This document shows positions 1 through 13,064 of a DNA stretch of 64,000 nt, piece after piece. The stretch is from Rallus limicola (Eukaryota; Chordata; Aves; Gruiformes; Rallidae): NCBI GenBank assembly GCA_022605955.1, contig JAKCOZ010000008.1:9116001-9180000 (forward strand), written 5' to 3'. The translations under genes were made by a program, and so were the position numbers. Numbering within the stretch: the first letter of the stretch is position 1; the number at the start of each line of letters is the position of its first letter. The notes beneath the pieces were generated by a model. It did no database searches. It was not told the DNA's origin and saw only the letters and a program-made list of their open reading frames with translations.

Positions 1-88
1 GGAGCCCGCTCTGCCGCCGCCAGCCCCGCATCCCGCGGCGGAGGCAGGGCCCGGCGCTGCCCCTGCCCCTTCCCCACGGCTCCCCTAC

Positions 89-161
89 CTGTTCGGAAGA
101 AAGCATCCACCTCGGAGTCGGGGACAGCGCCTTCCTCCGCCGCCCCTTCGGCGGGATTCAT
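89..161 (-). CDS. KALRN: KALRN (kalirin RhoGEF kinase), first coding exon, partial gene
   Basis: On the minus strand an ATG at 161-159 opens 24 codons (MNPAEGAAEE ... DAFFRT) plus one base, ending at position 89 in CAG|GTAGGG, a good splice donor at 88-87. I recall KALRN isoforms that start with a nearly identical acidic, alanine-rich peptide ending in FFRT and continue with a glycine split across the junction; the leftover G here fits that phase. Kalirin is a Trio-family protein with a Sec14 domain, spectrin repeats, two DH-PH RhoGEF modules and, in the longest form, a kinase domain. It activates Rac and RhoG in neurons, notably at dendritic spines. Only this N-terminal leader is in the window; all domains are encoded to the left. 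The divergent position relative to CCDC14 supports the call. KALRN also has other promoters, so this is one isoform start. Confidence 0.85.
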
Positions 162-212
162 GGCTGTGGGAGAGGCAGCGGCGAGCGCGGCGGCTGGTAA
201 TATCCAGTGAGT

Positions 213-279
213 TAGGGAGGAGGAGAGCCGAGAGAGAGAGAAAGAGGGAGGGAGAAGAGGAGGGAGGGAGGGATGGAGG
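213..279. repeat. Purine-rich GGGA/GAGA low-complexity tract
   Basis: The plus strand is almost entirely A and G, with runs of gagaga and gggaggga. It lies just upstream of the KALRN start codon (pyrimidine-rich on the KALRN sense strand), so it is probably 5' UTR or core promoter. Such tracts are common in CpG-island promoters. Confidence 0.7.
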
Positions 280-1030
280 CGCCTTTAGCAGCGAGCCCAG
301 CCGAGCGCCGCCCGGATCATCCCTCCGCGGTGCCTGCGGGGCGGCTGCCCCGGGGCTGGGCTGGGTTGGGCTGCGCTGCCCCCGGGCTGCGCTGAGCTGC
401 GCTGGGCGGCGCGGCCCGGGGCGGGGTGCCGGTGCCGAGCCCCGCCGCCGCCGGCCCCCTCCCCTCCACCCGCTATTGTTCCGACCTGCTCCGCTCCCCC
501 CCGCTGCCGCCGCCGCTGCCCCTCACCGCGCTGACAACCCGGCCCAGCCCCCGGCGGCCGCCCCCGCCGCTTCCCTACCGGCACTTCCTGAGCCAGGCCG
601 GCGCGCCGGCCGGGGAGGCTGAGGCGCCCCCCGCCGCCGGGGCAGCCCCTCCGCGGGGCGCGGCCGCTCCGCGCAGCAGCGCGGCGGGGGTCCAGCTGCC
701 GCCGGCGGGGCGGGCCGGGCACAGGTGCGAGCACGGGGGACCCCCGCGGGCGATGGCTGTTCTTATTCCCTACCCCTGCGCGCTCCGCAGCCGTACTGAT
801 GTGCATCGCCGGGCTGCACCGCTGCCATGTCTCTCCCCTCCGATGAATAACCGCGGGGGCACGGCGCAGCGCCCGCCTGTCAGCTGGGCAGGTACTCGGG
901 GAGAGAAAGTGAGCGGCGGCGTGGTGACAGGGGAAAGCATTCCTTCCTCGGGGAGTTCGGGGGGGATGGGGGGTGTGGGGGGGTTGCTCCTGAGCTGCGG
1001 GGCGCGATCGCTTTGGAAACGATCAGTCAA

Positions 1031-4000
1031 AGCGCACGTTGTTGCAGGTATTTTATTCCTTACGGTCCGAGGTGACTAGAGAGCCAAAAAGGACTTTGAA
1101 AAGCCGAGATCCAGGTCTCAGGTCAGACATCGATTCAGCTAGCTAAATGATTTTTATTTCTCAGCTATAGCTCCAATATTTGGGACAATAACTGTTGCCT
1201 CAAAAGGAATGCTGCGAGGAATACCTGTTTGAACCTTGTTAGCAGCGGTGTTACATATTATTCCCTGAGCTATCAAGATTTTGGCACAGACAGACAGAGA
1301 TGGGCAGAAAGACAGATGTTAGCCATTTGGGAACTTTCCTTTCTTCTCCTGTTCACCTATTTGAAATCTCACCAGCTCCTCGTCCTTCTATAACCACGTA
1401 ACAGCTCTAAGACTAGCAGCCTGCTGAAGGAGAAACGTTGCTGTTCCACCTATTCAAAACAACATTGTAAACCAGAAGTGTTACTCTCACACCTCACAGT
1501 TGTTCATCTTTGCTACCTCTACTATTAGAAAGAAAAAGCAACTGCTGGAGTAGTCTTATCCTTGGACAACCCATCCTTGCTGCAAAATAGCATCTCCTGC
1601 ACTCAAAACCAGGCGTCTTTTAGCCAGCTCATCCCCGTGCCCTCAGTGTTATTATGCTGTAGGGGTAGTGCCCAATCACAATCCTCTCGCCACCAAAAAA
1701 CTCTGAAGTTTCAAGGAGTCTGTGGGTGCGTGGGAGGATGTCAGCCGTAGAAGACACAGACAAAACATCTCTAGGAACCTGATCGCCACAGCAGGACTCA
1801 CTGGAGTGCTTCAAAAGAGCTGAGCATCAGTCTAGTGTATCTCAAGAAAAAAAAAAAATACTCCAAAAAGCAGAAATCTCAGAGCCAACTGGTTGTAAGT
1901 GACACTGTTTGGATCAGATCTCAATCTGTCAGGTAGCAGCTGAGAGTGGCAGAACCCTTCCTGTTTCAGCCCAGAATATTTTAGACAACAGAGGAACATG
2001 AGTTTCTTCCATCTGATCTCTTTTGAATAGTGTAGAGGAAGGCTGGATTTGGATGTATGGATAAAAGGGCTGAAAGTTTCCCTGCAGAAACTTAACTGTC
2101 AAAATGGCATTGACCAGCAATCCCACTTATATCTTCTCTGACCTTAGTGTTTACTACTGGAATTGACACAGAATTCAGAAGCAAATCCTAATTCATGCCT
2201 AGGCACTGCAGAAATAAGAGCAAACATCCTATAGATGTATCGCTGTATCAAATAGAGATCCATCTAGCGTTTATTTTCCCATGGTTGCCTTATTACCTCC
2301 CTTTTGATCTCTGATCTACTGCCCATTTCCCAAGTCTAACACCAGCTGGTTTCAACTAAAGCCATTTTCTTTTATGTTTATGGATAAAAAGGGTCATTTC
2401 ACAACTATCTGTAGAAAATATCAACACAAAAGCTACAGCCAGGCTGACAAAGCTCATTGCAGACCTCTGTGCTGCCTTTGAACTCACCTCCTTGGGACAA
2501 CCAGGATGCGTGGACCACCTCCATACCAGGAATACCAGCAGTAGGGCATTCCCACAGTACAAGCACCTGACTGTAGTCTTTCAAGCACTTGCTTTCTTCA
2601 GTGACCGTTCGCCCCTTCTTCCACATCATACCATGATGCAGAAAAGCCTTCCATCTTCCAGCCTTAAGCAAGCTGCATCATTTCAAAACCCACCTCAAGG
2701 TCTCATATGTGAATATTCACTACCCACAACCCAGGTTCCCTCCTGAACTCTCATTCTCCACCAGACTCTTACATAGAGGATGATTTGTGAGTGTGGGCTA
2801 AAGCCTTGGTAGCTGGGAAGGATGTGGCTTCCTCATGAAGCACTTTGAATCCGTTCAGGATTTGCTATAATCTGGTGGGTTTTAGAGTCAAAGCATTCCT
2901 CCTTCAGGAGCATCCTTAGAAGCTAGACAGGAGTTACCCTTAAGCAGGGAAAGTTTAGCATCATCCAAAGGGAATTAATGTTGTCAATGACAGAGAAATT
3001 TATATTCCCCTTTCATTAGGAACCCTGCAGGCGTGGCCTGCAGCATCAGTTTAAAAATTATATAAGCTACAGAAAACACCTTTGTCTGTATAACCTGCAA
3101 TCAAACACACTAGGAAATGCTGAGAGTGGAAAAGCAGTTCATCTAGCTGAACTGCCATCCTGATACCTACACAGGTTTCCTGGTTAATGATTAAACAAGT
3201 TAAGGCACTTAGATTTAACCATATAAAATACTGTAATCTTCTGAAAACAGTTTTTTCTCTGTAGAACAACTTCATCAGAACAAGTATGGTGCCAGATCAC
3301 TCATACTTTGAAACAAATGGGAATTTCTGCTTTTTAAAGGTGTTTGGAGGGTTTTTTTTTAATCCAGTTTCATTACAGTATATCAAGACTTAGCCATGTA
3401 TTTTCACCCATCTCTGCTGTGAAAGGCACAGCAAGTTTGTTCTTCGGTGCTTGCAGCTCCACCGGCCAGAAAACACCCTCCACAACATATTCCTTGTTTT
3501 CATGGCACTACCATTGAAGCAGCAGTCCTGCAGTCATGTTTTGCACACACCGTGGCAAACACAAGACAGGGAGTACCATGTTCAGATATCAGCAACTGCT
3601 AGTGCAACCCCAGACAGTAAGCAAGCTGCTATTTTTATTACCATCGCGAGCAGAACAGGGCTGTCACTGTAAAATATCATTAACAACTAGGAACCACCAC
3701 GACTTCGAGTCTCAGCAACGAGTTTATAGTTTTTGTTGTTCAAAGAAGACCTGTTAAATATAGAATGAAATACTTTCTGCAATGCATAATTCACTTTTTA
3801 GAGATAATGCTGAAGGCACCTACAGTTTCCTTGAAAAACAAAACAGAAAAAAGCTCCAACCTGTGGAATTACATAAGCCAAACGACACTAGTTTCACTGA
3901 CAGACACAGCTTTAATCTTTTGCGTGGCTCTACTTGACAAATTCCTCAATCCATACCAAACACCTTAGTTTAACTAGGTACGAATGTTTTTATTTGTGAC

Positions 4001-7000
4001 AGCCTCCAAAGCTGCTCAAAGATCAGAAACTGTCACTGGGGCTTTTGATTTAAGGCCTTTGCTGCAGTCAAGTTTTCCAATGGGATGGCAATAGGTGGCA
4101 TCTGAGATCAAACACCTTGTAGCTAAATCTCATGAGCTGGCAACTCTAGGATGAGAAGAGGGTGAAGAATTTGAACAGGAAATCAGTAAAATTCATCATT
4201 CCAAGACAAGAGATGCTTATTTGAAGGGCCTAGGACAGCTGCACTGCTGGAAACAGTACAATACTCCAAGACAGCACATGCCACATCGGTGTCCTGCACA
4301 AAGGATCAGGAGTCAAGCGCTCCAAAACACAGTGTACGCACCAAGGGTTCTCATTCAAAAAGGAACAGGGAGAAAAGCCATCCTGCCAGGCTCAGCAGAC
4401 AAGCTGCAGTCTGCAAGGTGCTGCGCAGGACATTATGTCTGCAGAAAGTCCCTCCCTTTCCGTGTGGCAGCAATGTCTAAATACAGACTGTTAATAGGTA
4501 CGATCAAAGAGAAAGCCTGAATAGGAGAGCAGGAAAACATAAGTCTTAAAAGCACCAAAGGCTGCCTAGTTAATAAGTTATTTGCAGTTACATTCTGGGG
4601 TATGTGAGAAGAATTTCTCACACCCAGAGAGCTGTTCAGACCTATGTCTAGCTATTAAGAGTTGAAATTACTATGCTCTGAAATAGGATCGGGGCAGGAG
4701 GGATGGAAGTTTCCATCTGTATTCTAGACTATCAGGAATGCTGCAACAGAAGACCTGCAAGTCTCCAGAAGCACAGTGTGGAGAGAAGACTCTAGGGCAG
4801 GATGGAAGAGGCAGAAGGCATGTTTCATATGCTTAGGCTCCAAAGACCACATATACGCCAAAGATTATTTCTGCACTCAGTACATGTTTATCAAGGTCAG
4901 CTTTGCAGCACCCACATATACATTTACACACATAACAGCTTGACCATTTGCTCACATGTGGAGCAGCTGTATGGGCAGGCACAGAGCAAGCTCTAATCCC
5001 ATGCCAAAAAACTTGTCCCAGCATCATCCCTGCTATTGTTATCCTCCCCATCTGGATCAAAGCTGAAGTGGGAACGTTTACTCAGTTGCCATCAGGTCTC
5101 CCTCTTCCAGACTCAACCCTGCTTCCAATTTCCCTAAACTTGGACAGACAGATGAGCAACAATCACTCCTCTCCAGAAATACCACCCCATCCATAAGAAA
5201 ATTACATCGATCAGTGAGACAGTTTTAAAAATCTGCAGTAGTTTTATCCCTGTGGCAATGCAGAAGTTTGCTAGTGCCAGTGGACAGACAAACGTGCCTC
5301 TTCCATAAGAAACAGAGCTGTATCTGCCACTCTGCTTAACCTGAATTAGCAGCAAGAGGAATAGCTGATGCTTCCAAGATGATAAAAGTCTTTCTCCTAG
5401 TTTACAGATAGAAATCTGGAAAGTCAGTGGTGACTGAAAATCCTTTTCTCCCCAGTAACTATTTGGATACAATTTGTTAAATAGGGTTCAAGTGGTAATA
5501 GATCACAAATTCTGCTAACTAATGAAAATACAATCCCATCTGATCACAAAGGTGGTACCCCCCAGCCAGAACCCATTTGCTACAGCAGGGTAGAAGACAG
5601 AAGCTTGTGTTGGCCAAGTCTACACTGTACTTTTATGCACACAAAGAACATGAGTCTTAAGCACTGTTAAGCTGGAACATTTTATTCTAAGTTTCCTGCA
5701 AACATTTAATCCCAATTCTGTGATTTTGCCAGATTCTTAGCAATACTGAGCCGTATTTATTTACCAGGAGCTTCTGAACTCTAACCTCCCCAGAAAGCTC
5801 TGCCCAGCACAGAAAGTGTTACAGAACTAGACCAGAAAAAGGAAGTATTAAATATTGAAGTGTTTGGGGAAGAATGCAAATGTACATAGTAGCTATTCAA
5901 GAAAACCAATTTTAAGGTGAAGCATGCATTAAAATTAAACAGTGACTACTACTTTATTACCACAAGCATTCATTTCAGTGCACTTGTAGGATACCAATTT
6001 CACACATGGTTGGACATAAATACTAACCTGTTTTCCATTTCACCAGTATAAATTAGTGTAGAAAGAAGTTTCTTCCCAGCATAAAAAGTAGTGGTGTTAT
6101 ATGCAAAAATAAACCCAATGTGAGTTCAGTTTATTATTCTTTTTTTATAAAAAGTTAGAAAACAAAATTATTTTATCTCTAAACTTATTATTTAGGCTTT
6201 GAATTCTCCTAGGAAGCCCTAGTAAACCTAGAATTAACCAGCTACACAATAAAAGTGTCCTCAGGACATCAAATGATTCATGTGTTTTTATTGAATCAGG
6301 TGGTGTCATCTTTGACAACCTTTCAAAATCCCCTAGAGCTCCTTACCACAAAGTACACTGTGCAGCCCTCATAAATCCTGCCAGCAATCTTCATGGCCCT
6401 GTACCCGGCAGCTCTTCACCCTGCACAGCGCTTTACAGCATCTCTAGCACAGAAAGCGTACATTGGAATGGTCACACCAGGCTCCACCCAGTAACCAGAA
6501 TGGCCTGTCCTGAATTACTGACATGAATACAGTTAATCAAATTGTGTTGTGTTTACATGAACAGCCCAGTATCGCTCACATAACAAATCTGGATGTCTCC
6601 TCCTCAGAGCCTCACCTGAGGAACTGTCACAAGATTCCCCTTGGCTGTTTTCCTGTGGCAGTTTGGAGTTTGGGGGTTTTGTGCTGTTTGTCATTTTAAA
6701 ACAAAGCAGTGTTACTGGAGACAGCAATCAGTAAATTATTGAGGCCAAACCTGATGTCCCAGAGTCATTTGGTGAGCTTGAGTTTTCACCCACACTCCTG
6801 CAAGCACACACAGCTGTTCTTTCCACTATATCTCAGGGGCAGTCACAACTCTTCCCGACAACAGGAGCTGGGGGTGGTCATTCAGTATCTCCCTGCTTTC
6901 CACTACCGCTCCCTAGAGAACTTTAAGAGTCTTGCTGAGCATATCTCCTCTTCCACCAACCTCCCCAGGTATCCTTTCAGCCTGGCTTTACAACTATAGC

Positions 7001-8882
7001 TGGGGAGTTCCCAAATCTTCTCCATTTACTGTCCTTCTGGCTTTTTCTTTTCCACCTAAAAGCAGGTCTCTCTTCTCTGCTGCCTATAAACAGAGGTTCA
7101 CAAGTTTGGAGAGTAACTCTAGCTTCCTTCCAGTACTGCCTGCTACTGGCAAGCCTGAGGGAGGGAACTTGTTGGGATACTGGGAGTACAAGAGAAGCAT
7201 ATGTGACTGCAACCAATGTCTAGGCTAGGAGGAAGATGCATCCAACTAGCCACATCCTTGTGCTCCCTGCTCCACCCTCTCTCCCCACACCCCTGCTCCT
7301 GGGCTGAAGACCTGCCTTACACCCAATTCCACAACAATTACAGACCTAGCAATTGCAGCAACACTTCATATCTCACATAGCTCAAAGCCCAGCCTAACTC
7401 TGAGCTTAAAAAGTAGGTCTCTACTGCCACCACATCTTTCTTGAGGTATCTTACACATTCCAGCTTTAACAGGTCAGGGATGGATTCCCATAGTTCACAA
7501 GGAGATCTAGACAGACAGGGAGGATAATGTGCATATGGTGTACTGGAGAATCCTGATAAGGAATTCCTGATGCAGTTCTGACAACTGCAGGTATGAATGT
7601 TTTTCACCCTACAAGAGCTGCTTCAGTACCAGAATATTTAAGAGGGAACCTCGTTACCACAGAGATGCTCGAAAGCCTACATACAATTTGGGATTTCAGT
7701 ACAGATTGCCACTGATATTTGCACTTTAGTTCTAGTAGCAATGGGACCAAGATTCACACAGACGTGCAGATTTGGTGTTTTAAGAGCTTAGGAGATAATA
7801 TTAAGAACCAGATGGGAGGTCACAGATTATACTGTTCTGCAGAAGAGGTAAGACAGCATCTGAAGAGGCTGTTTTCAAAACAATGTTGTTGTTAGCCACT
7901 GTGACACTTGCTCTGAGAGGGTGGTCATTTATATGACAGCCAGTAAGGCTCACATACTCTGTGCAGTAGAAGAGCTGCCTCCAAGGTAGGTATTTCTACA
8001 GCCCCGTCAGTCTGATAGAGGCAGGTTCCAAAATTGCCCTCTAGGGAAGCTGTGCTATAAATTCTAAGGACCATACATGATTCTGAGTATTTTTGAAAAC
8101 GTAATGCCTCACAGCTGCTGGAGCCAAAGTATTGCCCTCCTTCATGGGGTAAGCCTCAATGGTCATCTGGATCTCTTCAGAAACACTGATATCTGCTAAC
8201 AGGAAGCTCTCTGCATTGTGACTGATACAATGAATCTAGAAACTGTACACCAGTACCAACCATCTTCCTTCCTTTGTCTATGTCATGTCAGCTCTTGTAC
8301 TCTGGTGACCTTGTGGAAGAGACCAAACTCATGCAGTGTTCCAGTAGCATGCTTTATTTTACAGACAGCACCAGACAGCTCATGGTCCAGAGCTGCAAAA
8401 CATCCAAGCTATAGGACACAGGCCACCTGGCTACCAAGGTCCAGCATATTTAGCCTAAATCTATTTGGTTCTGGTAGAACAGGCTTTAGTTTTTCCAGCA
8501 GACCTGGAGTATGACAGAGAAGTCTACAAAGGCCTTCCTACACTGTCCTGTCCGTGATTAGAGAAAGCAAAACTCATTTCACCAGGACTTTATCTCTCAC
8601 ACAGAGCTGCCTGGGGCAGCAGCAAGGAGCAAATACCCAGAAAGAGAAGGCTGGGCAACCTTTCCCTGTTTCAGTGCAAGGCAGAGTTGGGATAATACCA
8701 GGTTTTAACATCTACTAAGTTTTCTGTAACGCAGCTTTAGTACAACTGGCTGAACCAATTCTGCGAGGAAGTATTCAGAACCTTTTTTCTTTCAAAATTT
8801 GCCATTTTGGGTTTCTATCTGAAAATGGGCCTTGGAGTTTGCTTTTGGCTGGGTTCTTTTTTTTCCTGTTTGTTCTGTTCCG
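1031..8882. other. Intergenic DNA, no gene seen
   Basis: A+T-rich DNA with only short chance ORFs (at most about 110 codons) that lack recognisable domains or convincing splice contexts. I recognise no repeat family here. It is the 5' flank of KALRN and could hold enhancers or conserved non-coding elements, which cannot be identified without cross-species comparison. Confidence 0.5.
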
Positions 8883-8902
8883 CCCCCCCCCCCCCCCCCC
8901 CC
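8883..8902. repeat. Poly-C tract, 20 uninterrupted C
   Basis: A mononucleotide run of twenty C within otherwise ordinary intergenic DNA, flanked by ttccg and gagac. The minus strand is a G20 run capable of G-quadruplex formation. Exact length is probably polymorphic and prone to assembly error. Confidence 0.95.
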
Positions 8903-10484
8903 GAGACTTTTGTCTTCAGTGGTTGATGGTCAAAGACAAGCCAAGTATCCTAAAAGTGAAGCAAAGAGAGGGTGTCTGCAGGAGACTGTTATGGCTCCTG
9001 GTAAAACTCTGAACCTGTGCACACATATGCAGTACATGCTCAGTGATACTCAGCCTGCTATGAAGCCAAAATCAGAAATATTCACTCCACTGCCAAAGCC
9101 AGAACAACAAATATATATTAAGTAGAAACAAATATTGGGAGTAAGGTTCTTAGATTCAAATCCAAGGTTTCTTTGTGCTGTGAACTGTGACCTTCCAGAG
9201 AACAATTACCCCTCTAAATAATAATTAACCTATCTGAAACAGGGCTATAGTGTATTCTTACCTTCAGGGAAAGGGTAAATTCATTATGCTTCAATGAAAT
9301 ATTCTTACTTCCACAGCTAAATGACATACTACTTCAGGCTGAATTCTGCTCTTATGAGAAGCCTTACTTGATCCTTTGCACAGGGGTGAATTCCACATTC
9401 CCATTTATAGTGGCTAGTACAGAGCTATAACAGGATATTTGGTGCCCAAAAGACTCACATTCCTGCAGGGCACTGCAGGCACAGTCTGAGTCACAGTGCT
9501 CCCCATTTGCTCACAGGAGTGACACCCAAAATCAGCCCCCCCCTTCCAAGTCTGGTGTTCTGCTAGTGCTATATAAAATCCGATTGCAAGTTCTGCCAGG
9601 AGAAGCTTTTATCTCAAAGATAAATCTCTTCATCAGTTATAAAATGGAACAGCTCAACATGACAAATTAACTTAAGATTCAAATGTCAATATTGTAAACA
9701 TATGCAGCTTTCCTTGGCAACAGAAGTAAACACTGCAGTCATTATTATCATTCACACAGTCAAATATCATTTGAAATCCATGAATTCATATTTGTTTATA
9801 TGTAATGGCATTTTAATCTTTTTATTTTAGTCTCTTGCCAAGGCTGTCCTTCCTTTACATATGTGTGTATATACGTGCATGTTTGGCTTTATTCTTCCCC
9901 AGTAGATGGAAAGGAAGGTTTCACACACACTTTTTTTTTTTTCAAGTGCAGGGAGCAAAATTAAAACTGATTTTGGCAAAGAATATTAAAGTTCTTTATT
10001 AACTATTTGTCTTTACCAACAGCTATTATCTCATCTAACTTATTAGACTCTGTAGGCTTTCTATGCTTATATAATGTGTATATATATGTATCTGCAAAAC
10101 TGGCACAACAGCATTTAGTTTCAGTGAGAAGTGTACAGAAGTGTCATAAGTCTAGTGCAGTCCCACAGGTAAGTCAACAGCAAAATCCCAGGCCCAGAAA
10201 AATTAAAAGCCAAAGTTCCTCTAACATCAGGGATACCAGATTTCATCCAAATGCTCTGATCAGTATGATTTTATTGCTGAAAATCCCGGGTTCAAATATT
10301 ACCATCAACACAACTCATCTTCCATTTATATTATGATACTGGAATTAATATTAGAAAGTTTAGTCAGGAGCATTTCTCTAACTTGAATTAAAATCAACGT
10401 TTGTTGCATTATATATGTTTTAGCAAGGGGTATTGTTCAGGAAATTATCCTTCCACCTCATACTAAAGAATCACCCCCACTGCT
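8903..10484. other. Intergenic DNA, no gene seen
   Basis: A+T-rich sequence with no recognised gene or repeat. The stretch around 9,640-9,830, with several long A/T-rich words, looks like it could be a conserved non-coding element, but that is a guess I cannot test here. Confidence 0.4.
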
Positions 10485-10525
10485 TTCTTTTGCATCAGTT
10501 ATTAGTTCTTTTGCATCAGTTATTA
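10485..10525. repeat. 21-bp tandem duplication
   Basis: The 20-base word ttcttttgcatcagttatta occurs at 10485-10504 and again at 10506-10525, separated by one base, giving a perfect 21-bp period in two copies. It sits at the edge of the older interspersed repeat that follows. Confidence 0.9.
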
Positions 10526-10619
10526 AACCTTGCATTATCCATGATAACACTTGAAAAGTTTCCCACTAATTCAGAATTCATTGGTGCACATCAGCAGCTT
10601 AAATTATTTCCCCCAATGC

Positions 10620-10800
10620 ATTACTGTGTGTTTATCTTCACTGTATTTCATTTGCTTTGCTATCACCCAATCATCCAGTTTTATTAAATCCCTCTGGACA
10701 TCCTCCCAGTTCTCCATACTTTCTTGCTTGGTTTCACCACCTCATTATTCAATTAATCTTCTAGATCATTGTGAAGTGTATTGAAAGGTATATTCCCTGT
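10620..10800. repeat. Old amniote interspersed repeat fragment (CR1/L3-like)
   Basis: The succession 'tatttcatttgc', a 'cacccaatcatccagtt' type block, 'ctctggacatcctcccag', 'caccacctcatta' and 'tctagatcattgtgaa' matches, with many substitutions, an old repeat I remember from amniote genomes. I cannot name the consensus with certainty; CR1/L3 relatives are the best guess. Divergence from my recollection is high, so the insertion is old. Confidence 0.4.
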
Positions 10801-12775
10801 ATTACAAATTGGTTATTCTTAAGATTGAATTGGATTTTCCTGTGATAATTTTAGAGGTGCAAGAAACTCAATCTTGAAAGCACTGGAAAAATACTCCAAC
10901 ATATGTCCCTAAAGAAAGGGAAAGCTTGATGGACTTCCCATCCTTGCCAGGGAGCAGTTTCTTGCTCCAGGCCCATTAACCCTTTCCATGCTTCATGGTA
11001 TGCTAACAAACCAGTATGCCCTTAAAATAGAACCTGATGCTTCCAAGCCCTCTGGCGCAATGGAGCAGAATATCCCCACTGCCTCAGCGGTGCTGACAGT
11101 TACTTGGGAATTCTCTACCTGAAAAATCACCTACAAGCCATTATGGTTCTGTGGAAGTTAAGCACTAAAGACCATGAAAATAACTTCAAAAATCCCTAAA
11201 GAAATTACTATATCTGCCACACTTTGCCAAGGCGTGGAGCTGCCTCCTTGCTATGTTACAGTTTTGTCCATAACAGTGTGGGTGGACATTTTTAGACGCT
11301 AACATCAGGCAGAGGAGCTACTGACTCAGAATCTGCTGCAACTTACAACTAACAGGCGTCAGCTCCAAAGCTTTCCTCTGGAAAAAAGTTTTCTGCAGCC
11401 TCTGAGAAAATGACCCATAAAAAGGTTTCAGAACCCCCCAGCTGATCCTGCCCAATAGACATTGCTTTCTGCCCACCCCCCAAAGACACACACTTCTTCA
11501 GAGCCCAGTGAAATTTTCATAGAAGTCAACAGAAAGACAGTTCAAGCTCCAGGGCTGTCACTTCCTTAGTTTGGAAATACATTCAGCTAAAACAAAATTG
11601 CCGTTGGCCTTCTTCCAGATTTCAAACAGAGAAGAACTGCAGGGTTTGACTCTTATTTGTAGTTTCTCATTCTTTAGGGCAAAGCTTTCTGTTTTGCTGC
11701 GATTGGCAGTTTTCTACCCATGTTTTTTAGAAATCTAGTTTTCCCATCTTCTTCTCTATCATCTTAATGAAAGGCCAAGTATCAAAAAAGTAACAAAAAA
11801 GATCAACAACCAAAAAAACAAAAGATAATATGGGGTTTGATCTGTAAAACTCCAAACTGTGAGACAATTGTCAGAAGGTGGAAAGGCTTGATGTCTCAGA
11901 AGTTCCCTCCCAGTCTTGCACCCTTCTCTTCCAGTTCTGCTGTCCACAAGGGAGACACAGGGTAGCTCGTCAGGAGGAACACGTTGAATTTGAACACAAG
12001 GATGTGGATTTTTTTGGGTTTTTTTCCTTAAAGGTATTTTTCCATCTATAAAACTTGAAATATTACTATACTTCCATACATAAAGCCCCCGAGTGATTGC
12101 ACACGTATGAGTGACTCTGTGGGTGCATGCACACATGTTCTTAGACATACAGAGGAATCTCTGGATCTTGTAACAACTCTTCTATGGATCTGCAGAATAA
12201 CCTCAAGCAATCCACAGTTCTGTACTTCTGTAAAATGGTTACAGTGATACTCCTCTGCCTCACAGGAGTGGCAAGAAGCCCTTGTTCCAGTTTATAGTGT
12301 TCTGAGATGCTCAAGGAGCACTAAAGAGAAGTGGAGAGTTAATTGGTTCATAAATTGTCAACCTTGCGGTCATCCTCTAGGTTAAAAATAGCTTTAATAA
12401 GTCGGTTCTTTGAATTAACACATAAAAAGGCAATTACTTATGACAAGGCAGGAAGTAGGGTTTTTTCCCCTGAAATGTACCCAAACACTAATTAGCGTGT
12501 AAACATTTATTACAAGCTACCACTCTTAGAAGACCTGCAAACGAACCTTGGTGCAATCCTGAAAAACGCTACAGCACAGACCATGCATACATCACACGCA
12601 CCCTTTGTAACATATTATTGCAATACTAATTGCTTCAAGACATTATGATGTAATTATAACACCATTATGGAGACAAGGCAACGTTTCCATGGTGCTCTCA
12701 AGATGGTGTTATGATACACCAGAACGAAACATGTCAGAGTGCACTTATGGAGGCAACGCTGGATTGTCAAAATGA
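10801..12775. other. Intergenic DNA, no gene seen
   Basis: No recognised gene. The 129-codon minus-strand ORF at 11,759-12,148 has a composition typical of translated low-complexity DNA and no domain I recognise. Confidence 0.4.
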
Positions 12776-13064
12776 AATCACAGAATCAAAGTTGGAAAAG
12801 ACCCACTAGATCATCAAGTCCAGCTGTTAGCCCTACACCACTGAACCACTAAACCATCTCCCAAAAAATCTCATCTACCTGTATTTTAAATACCACCAGG
12901 AACAGCGACTCCACCACCTCCCTGGGCAGCCTGTTCCAATGCTTTACCACTCTTCTCTGTGAAAATTTTTTTCCTTTATTATACAATGTGAACCTTCCCT
13001 GGCATAACTTGGGACCATAATGAAAGGACCAAGCTGTCAATTGTAGATGAACAACTTTTAACAA
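12776..13064 (-). mobile_element. CR1 LINE fragment, 3' end (minus strand)
   Basis: Reading the plus strand, the segment opens with aatcacagaatcaaagttgg, the complement of a CR1 3' terminus. It continues through 'atcaagtccagctgttagcc' and 'ctccaccacctccctgggcagcctgttccaatgc'-type text, the well-known complement of the avian CR1 ORF2 end. On the minus strand a remnant frame contains HWNRLPREVVES, the conserved C-terminal motif of CR1 reverse transcriptase. The copy is 5'-truncated, as most avian CR1 copies are, and is broken by substitutions. Confidence 0.9.

Larger units (their letters stand above)
1..1030 (-). promoter_or_regulatory. KALRN: CpG island over the KALRN 5' end
   Basis: The sequence is extremely G+C- and CpG-rich from the left edge to about 1,030, then drops abruptly to A+T-rich DNA. 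It surrounds the KALRN first coding exon and extends upstream of it (rightward for this minus-strand gene). No TATA box is evident, as expected for a CpG-island promoter with dispersed start sites. Long open frames here on both strands (for example 285-806 and 426-1079) are a consequence of G+C content, not evidence of protein. The transcription start cannot be fixed from sequence alone. Confidence 0.8.

Noticed and set aside
770..1030. Minus-strand ORF translated MTDRF..., resembling the MTDRF start of another KALRN isoform
   Set aside because: The first codon is TTG, not ATG, and similarity ends after TDRF; the isoform's W-rich continuation is absent. Chance match.
285..1079. Two long ORFs on opposite strands (173 and 217 codons) in the CpG island
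   Set aside because: High G+C content suppresses stops. The translations are P/G/A/R low-complexity sequence with no domain and overlap each other.
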